From Ursus arctos (Eukaryota > Chordata > Mammalia > Carnivora > Ursidae), in assembly GCF_023065955.2 (NCBI RefSeq), contig NW_026622764.1, forward strand, positions 75,943,333-76,007,332: a stretch of DNA of 64,000 bases, written 5' to 3'. How positions within the stretch are numbered: the first letter of the stretch is position 1; the number at the start of each line of letters is the position of its first letter. The translations under genes and the position numbers were made by a program. This document shows, one piece after another, positions 58,095 through 64,000 of the stretch. Under the pieces are notes generated by a model. It did not search any database, was not told the DNA's origin, and worked only from the letters and a program-made list of their open reading frames with translations.

Positions 58095-58510
58095 AGTTCT
58101 CAACATTTGCTACAACATGGACGGCACTGGAGGAGATAATGCTTAGTGAAATAAGTCAAGCAGAGAAAGACAACTATCATATGATTTCTCTCATCTATGG
58201 AACATAAGAACTAGAATGATCAGTAGGGGAAGAAAGGGATAAAGAAAGGGGGGGTAATCAGAAGGGGGAATGAAACATGAGAGACTATGGACTATGAGAA
58301 ACAAACTGAGGGCTACAGAGGGGAGGGGGGTGGGGGAATGGGATAGACCGGTGATGGGTAGTAAGGAGGGCACATATTGCATGGTGCACTGGGTGTTATA
58401 CACAACTAATGAATCATCGAGCCTTACATCGAAAACTGGGGATGTACTGTATGGTGACTAACATAATAAAATAAAAAATCATTATTAAAAAAAAAAATGA
58501 AAAAAAAAAG
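58095..58510 (+). repeat. Carnivore L1 3' end, plus strand, with target duplication
   Basis: ACATGGACGGCACTGGAGGA, ATAATGCTTAGTGAAATAAG and a G-rich 3' UTR followed by an A tail. TAAAGGCCATTCCTA and TAAAGGCCGTTCCTA (about 58078 and 58512) flank it. Confidence 0.9.
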
Positions 58511-58565
58511 ATAAAGGCCGTTCCTACTAAAATGTGCTCTAAGGTATGGGTTTTGGGAATCCACT

Positions 58566-58680
58566 TTTTTTTTAAATTAAAGGTTTTTTTAAGTGATCTT
58601 TACACCCAGCATGGGACTCGAACTCCCAACCCCAAGATTAAGAGTTGCGTGTTCCACCGACTGAGCCAACCATGTGCCCC
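58566..58680 (-). repeat. Short old SINEC, minus strand, first of three insertions at one site
   Basis: T tract, TAAGTGATCTTTACACCCAG, then TGAGCCAACCATGTGCCCC. Flanked by GGAATCCAC at 58557-58565 and 58682-58690. Confidence 0.85.
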
Positions 58681-58690
58681 AGGAATCCAC

Positions 58691-58892
58691 CTTTTTTTTT
58701 TTTAAAGATTTTATTTATTTATTTGACAGAGAGACAAGCAGCGAGAGAGGGAACACAAGCAGGGAGAGTGGGAGAGAAAGAAACAGGCTTCCCGCTGAGC
58801 AGGGAGCCCCATGCGGGGCTCCATCCCAGGACCCTGGGATCATGACCTGAGCTGAAGGCAGATGCTTAACTACTGAGCCACCCAGGCTCCCC
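58691..58892 (-). repeat. SINEC, minus strand, second insertion at the same site
   Basis: AAAGATTTTATTTATTTATT through GAGCCACCCAGGCTCCCC. Flanked by GGAATCCAC at 58682-58690 and 58894-58902. Confidence 0.93.
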
Positions 58893-58902
58893 AGGAATCC
58901 AC

Positions 58903-60906
58903 TTTTTTTTAAAGTTTTTTATTACGTTGTGTTAGTCAACATACAGTACATCCTTAGTTTTTGATGTAGTGTTCCATGATTCATTGTTTGCGTATAACAC
59001 CCAGTGCTCCATGCAATACGTGCCCTCCTTAATACCCATCACTGGACTTTCCCAATCCCCCACTCCCTCCCCTCTGAAGCCCTCAGTTTGTTTCCCAGAG
59101 TCCATAGTCTCTCATGGTTCATTCCCCTTTCTGCTTACCCCCCCTTCATTCTTCCCTTCCTTCTACTGATCTCACTGCTATTTCTTATATTTCATAAATG
59201 AGTGAGACCACATGATAACTGTCTTTCTCTGCTTGACTTATTTCACTTAGCATAATCTCCTCCAGTCCCATCCATGCTGCTGCAAATGTCGGGTAATTGT
59301 CCTTTCTGATGGCTGAGTAATATTCCATCGTATATATAGACCACATCTTCTTTATCCATTTGTCTGTTGAAGGGCATCTCAGCTCCTTCCACAATTTAGC
59401 TATTGTGGACAATGCTGCTATGAACATTGGGGTGCATATGGCCCTTCTCTTCACTACGTCTGTATCTTTGGGGTAAATACCCAGTAGTGCAATGGCTGGA
59501 TCATAGGGTAGCTCAATTTTTAACTTTTTGAGGGACCTCCACACTGTTTTCCAAAGTGGCTATACCAACTTGCATTCCCACCAACAGTGTAAGAGGGTTC
59601 CCCTTTCTCCACATTATCTCCAACATTTGTTGTTTCTTGCCTTGTTAATTTTTGCCACTCTAACTGGTGTAAGGTGGTATCTCAGTGTGGTTTTGATTTG
59701 AATTTCCCTGATGGCTAATGATGTTGAACATTTTTTCATGTGTCTGTTAGCCATTTGTATGTCTTCATTGGAAAAGTGTCTGTTCATATCTTCTCCCCAT
59801 TTTTTGATTTGATTATTTGTCTCTCTTCACAGATGACATGATACTCTATATGGAAAACCCAAAAGACACCCCCAAATTACTAGAAATTATAAACAATTCA
59901 GTAATGTGGCAGGATACAAAATCAATGCTCAGAAATCAGTTGCATTTCTATACACGAACAATGAGACTGAAGAAAGAGAAATTAGGGAATCCACTCCATT
60001 TACAATAGCACTCAAAATCTCGGAATTAACTTAACCAGAGAGGTAAAGGATCTATATTCTAGAAACTGCAGATCACTCTTGAAAGACATTGAAGAAGACA
60101 CAAAAAGATGGAAAAACATTCCATGCTCATGGATCAGAAGAATAAACATTGTTAAAATGTCTATGCTACCCAGAGCAATCTGCACTTTCAATGCCATCCC
60201 GATCAAAATACCAATGATATTTTTCAAAGAGCTGGAACAAACAGCCCTTAAATTTGTGTGGAACCAGAAAAGGCCCCAAATCGCCAAGGAAATGTTGAAA
60301 AGGAAAAACAAAGCTTGGGACATCACGTTGCCGAATTTCAAGCTATACTACAAAGCTGTGATCGCCAAGACAGTATGGTCCTGGCACAAAAACAGACACA
60401 TAGACCAATGGAACAGAATAGAGAGCCCAGAAAGGGATCCTCAGCTGTTTGGGCAACTAAGCTTTGATAAAGCAGGAAAAAACATCCAGTGGAAAGAAGA
60501 CAGTCTCTTCAATAAATGGTGCTGGGAAAATTGGACAGCTATATGTAAAAGAATGAAACTTGACCACTCTCTTGCACCACACACAAAGATAAACTCCAAA
60601 TGGATGAAAGAACCTCGATGTGAGAGAGAAATCCATCAAAATCAGAGAGGAGAACATAGGCTGTAACCTCTTTGACCTTGGCCACAGCAACTTCTTTCAT
60701 GACACATCTCCAAAGGCAAGAGAAAAAAAGATAAAATGAAATTGTGGAACTTCATCAAGATAAAAAGCTTCTGCACAGCCAAAGAAACAGTCAAAACAAC
60801 TAAGAGGCAGCCCACGGAATGGGAGAAGATATTTGCAAATGACACTACAGATAAAAGACTGGTATCCAAGATTTATAAAGAACTTCCCAAACTCAATACA
60901 CGAGAA
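58903..60906 (-). mobile_element. 5'-inverted (twin-primed) carnivore L1 insertion
   Basis: The left part (58903 to about 59820) is the antisense 3' end of a carnivore L1, including the ORF2 C-terminus on the minus strand. The right part (about 59821-60906) is the adjacent upstream ORF2 segment in the opposite, plus orientation; its longest frame, 195 codons at 60079-60666, includes [20 protein letters not shown] and the IDQWNRIE block of L1 ORF2. GGAATCCACTTTTT flanks the whole element (58894 and 60907). The two parts meet in L1 coordinates with little loss, as expected for twin priming. Truncated and rearranged, so it cannot encode a working ORF2. Confidence 0.9.
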
Positions 60907-61189
60907 GGAATCCACTTTTTAACCAGCGTCTCAGGTTGTTCTGAGTATCATCTCATTTACAGTACTTTTTAAGCCATTGGAACAGAATAAGAGCCCACTG
61001 GCTTTTCAGCATTGAAATATCTCTCACTTTAACCCCTATTTTAATTTGAATGATTAGATTGATAATGGTTTTTAAACAGACATCCTCTTCCTCAAGAGTC
61101 TGCAGTGTCAACAACATATTCCCCAGAAGCAAGTTGTAGAGGGCAACTAAAACCTTAATTAATGGTTGAAAAATCTTAGGCTTTGAATT

Positions 61190-61400
61190 TAGATACATCT
61201 TAAATTTAAATTAGCTTCGTCACTTGCTAGCTGGTTAATCTTGAATCACTTAACTGTTCTGAGACAGTTAAGATTCCTGATCCATAAATTAGGATAATAA
61301 AAAACCAAACAGCCCCTTATGAGGAATAAATCCATCTAAAATAGTTGGCACAGTGTCTGCTGTATACTAAACACTCAACAAATTTTAATCATCATCACGT
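61190..61400 (+). repeat. MIR SINE, plus strand
   Basis: TTCGTCACTTGCTAGCTGGT, AATCACTTAACTGTTCTGAG, and ATAGTTGGCACAGTGTCTGC follow MIR order. Confidence 0.7.
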
Positions 61401-61985
61401 AGACTGCACCTCCTTTTGTGAGGAGGCAAGGGAGAAAATTAAGAGGCTAATTCCATGTCAATTCCCTCTATTGTTGAAGAATAGCTGATTCCATGAAAAT
61501 TTCGATTAAAAAATAGCATTGTTGTCATGATTAATTATAAATTTCTGCCAACTCATCATGTACATTCAAATAGATATGTACTAATCTTCGATTGCTGCAA
61601 AATACTGAGAGCATGTTTATTCACCTGGAAAAAAAAAAAAGGAGCTATGGAAGGTATTTGGCTTAGGTATTTAACTATCAAATCTGGAAGGAGTAGTATT
61701 TTTGGGAGACTTGGGGTGGCTCTTCTTGCCCTGATTCCAAGGTTGTACATGAAGAAGGATCTTCAATAACTTACTAGTTCTTTGGCATTAGGAAATGCAT
61801 TCAATAGATGTCTTTGTGGTATTGATACCATCATAGCATAAATAAAATTTAAGGCCCTCCTTTATATATATCGAACACTAAAAATGTATTACATGATTAA
61901 ATACATTGTAAAGTGCTTAGGTAACTATCTCAGTATCATATTCTCACCTTTTAGATTCAGAAGGTAATAATATCAGTTCATATTT
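61400..61985. other. Gene-free unique stretch
   Basis: AT-rich, no recognised repeat apart from a short A run at 61629. The open frame at 61527-61769 has no protein-like features. Confidence 0.45.
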
Positions 61986-61989
61986 ATTG

Positions 61990-62265
61990 ATCACTGTATG
62001 TTATCTTTTTAGTGCCATGTAACAACCAGCTGAAAACAAAGAAGCTTAAGACATCAGCCCTTTTATTTGGGCTGCGCTCAGCTGGGCAGTTTCTTGGGTC
62101 TCACCTGGCTTCCTTCAAGCAACTGTAGTTATCTGATCACTCGACTTGGAGGTAAGAGGGTAAGATGCTCTAAGAGGACCTCACCTCCTCTGTAGGTGAT
62201 GGTGCTGGCTGTTGGCTGGGTCATGTGTCTTTACCAGGTTAAAGACCTTTAGCAAGCTAGATTAG
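61990..62265 (+). repeat. Ancient interspersed repeat fragment
   Basis: GGGCTGCGCTCAGCTGGGCA, TTGGGTCTCACCTGGCTTCC and GGTGCTGGCTGTTGGCTGGG are a familiar mammalian repeat motif order. Family not assigned. Confidence 0.4.
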
Positions 62266-62274
62266 AGGGGAACT

Positions 62275-63355
62275 TCTGAATTTGATAAAGACCATCTACA
62301 AAAAACTTACAGCTCATATTATACTTAATGTGAGAAAATAAAATCTTTTCTACTAAGATCAGGAATAAGCCAAGCTTGTCCCCTCTCACCACTCTTACTC
62401 AATTTCATACTGGAAGTCCTAGCTAACGCAACAAGACAAGAAAAGGAAGTTATAGAAGTGCAGATGGGGATGGAAGAAATAGAACTGTTTTAGTTCATAG
62501 ATGACATAATTGATTATGTAGATAAATCCAAAATACTGACAATACCATATGCTGACAAGGATGTGGAGCAACGAGAATTCTCATTCCTGCTGGTGGGAAA
62601 TCAAAATGGTACAGCCACTTTGAAAGACAGTTTGGAAGTTTCTTACAAAATGAAACATATTCTTTCCATAGGATCCAGCAATCATGCTCATAGGTATTTA
62701 TCAAAGGAGTTGAGAACTTATGTCCACACACAAACCTACTCATGGATGTTTATAGCAGTTTTATTCATAATCGCCAAAACTTGGAAACAACCATGATATC
62801 CTTCAGTAGATGAATGGGTAAATCCAGATGATGAACTATTATTCAGTGAAAAAAAAAAAAGAGCTATCAAGCCATGAAAAGCCATGGAGGAAACTTAAAT
62901 GCATATTACAAAGTGAAAGAAGCCAATCTGGAAAAGCTACATATTATATGATGTCACCTATATGACATTCTAGAAAAGGCAAGACTAGGGAGACAGAAAA
63001 AAGTCAATGGTTGGCAGGGGTTGGGAGGGGAAGTGATGAATAGGCAGATCACGAAGATATTTAGGGCAACGAGACTATTTTGTATGATGCTATAGTGGTG
63101 GATATATTCTATTATAAATTTGTCTGAACCCATAGAATGTACAACACCCAAGAGTGAACCCACATGTAACCTATAAACTTTGGGTGAAAATGTTATGTCA
63201 ATGTAGTTTCATCGGTTGTAACAAACGTACCACTCTGGTGGGAGGTGTTGACCGTGGAGGAGGTTATGCGTAGGTGGGGATGGGGAAATATGGAAACTGT
63301 ATTTTCTGCTCAATTTTGCAGTGAACCTAAAACTGCTCTAAAAAATAAAGTCTAC
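62275..63355 (+). repeat. Old L1, plus strand, ORF2 fragment joined to 3' end by an internal deletion
   Basis: ORF2 reverse-transcriptase text at 62275-62530 (CTTGTCCCCTCTCACCACTC, TGGAAGTCCTAGCTAACGCA) passes abruptly at about 62530 into the far 3' part (CTGCTGGTGGGAAATCAAAA, GCAGTTTTATTCATAATCGC) and a 3' UTR ending AAAAAATAAAGTCTAC. Confidence 0.8.
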
Positions 63356-63359
63356 TAAA

Positions 63360-64000
63360 AATATTTAGTGAGGTTTTCAAAGTCATGAATCTCATCATTG
63401 GGTGAAAAGTTAGTATTTACATTATTCCCTTGAAGTTTTATTTTCATTTATATGTCCATCATCGTGTATATTTGATAATTTTCATATCTCAATATTTTTC
63501 CCATTTTTCACCATTCTAATGTGGAACATCTCAGATCTTACCCTGATAATTTCACTAATGGTAAAGCAGCCTGCAAACTGGTGAGGACCACTTGTAGGAA
63601 ATTATATTTTTGGTCGTTAATTGTTTCTTAAATTAATATAGCTATTCCATTCAGATAAAGAGTTTTCAACTCCCTGGAAAAAAAGAAAATCGATTAACAA
63701 AAAATTGTAATTATTATTTTAAAAAAGTAAATCTCTAATTTTTAGTTTTATTTTGTTCTACTTTCAAACACCCTAAGTTAACTAAGCTCTACTTGATGTC
63801 TGATCTAGATCCTGGTAATTAGTTAGATGTCTAGGCAAACATCTCAATGTTTCAGCCTATACAGTTTACTAACTGGTTCCTAAATAGTCTCCAATAGCTT
63901 AAAGGAGTCATGGCACTAACTGCCTTCTTCACTCATGGAGAACCTGATACAGAGCCTCAAAGTCCACTAAAGGCAGACTCAATATCATACCTTAAAATCA
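63360..64000. other. Terminal gene-free stretch
   Basis: AT-rich sequence to the window end with no recognised gene or repeat. Confidence 0.45.

Noticed and set aside
60079..60666. 195-codon open frame
   Set aside because: It is the reverse-transcriptase C-terminal part of a truncated, inverted L1 copy, not a host gene.
1..64000. CRISPR arrays, operons, prophage, bacterial defence islands or another undescribed system
   Set aside because: The sequence is clearly mammalian (spliced genes, SINE/LINE content). Direct repeats found are target-site duplications or microsatellites. Nothing supports a novel system.

Overview
The window is mammalian nuclear DNA from a caniform carnivore, most likely a bear (Ursidae, giant panda included). 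The main evidence is about 35 tRNA-derived SINEs of the carnivore SINEC type. These carry the GGGGCGCCTGGGTGGC head, a CT-rich body and an AATAAATAAAATC-A(n) tail. The youngest copies have the AGCGTCTGCCTTCGGCTC variant, which I associate with ursids. The species call is inference. The sequence is AT-rich and repeat-dominated, with two sharp CpG islands, as expected for an ordinary gene-containing mammalian region.

Three protein-coding genes are supported, and their order matches human 13q12.11 (inverted relative to the usual map). MRPL57 (mitoribosomal protein mL63, minus strand, coding 20548-20856) and SKA3 (spindle- and kinetochore-associated protein 3, plus strand, coding 21313-39015 in eight coding exons plus a non-coding last exon) are divergent and share one CpG-island promoter. 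SAP18 (Sin3A-associated protein 18, minus strand, coding 46250-53086 in four exons) converges on SKA3 and has its own CpG-island promoter at about 52.65-53.33 kb. I assembled all three reading frames across splice sites. They are intact: 102, 413 and 153 residues.

Layout. 1-20 kb is gene-free and dominated by old L1 copies: a plus-strand L1 ORF2 piece, then a long plus-strand L1 from its 5' region to its ORF2 end. This abuts a minus-strand L1 at about 9.03 kb and is riddled with SINEs and a younger L1. A MaLR-type LTR, an L2 and a MIR follow. 20.5-39.7 kb holds MRPL57 and SKA3, whose introns contain MIR, L1, SINE and hAT debris and an ACGCGT-bearing AT microsatellite. 39.7-46 kb is the convergent SKA3/SAP18 interval (L2, MIR). 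46.2-53.1 kb is SAP18, with an L1 and an LTR-like relic in its long second intron. 53.3-64 kb is gene-free and made largely of L1 fragments. Its most notable element is a 5'-inverted (twin-primed) L1 at 58.9-60.9 kb, which is the third retroelement inserted into the same target sequence.

The genes are not a functional unit. MRPL57 acts in mitochondrial translation, SKA3 in kinetochore-microtubule attachment, and SAP18 in histone-deacetylase recruitment and the exon-junction-associated ASAP/PSAP complexes. The regulatory links are the shared MRPL57/SKA3 promoter and a TCTCGCGAG(A) element found at both CpG islands. I found no undescribed biological system. The most interesting items are promoter elements and the history of retroelement insertion.
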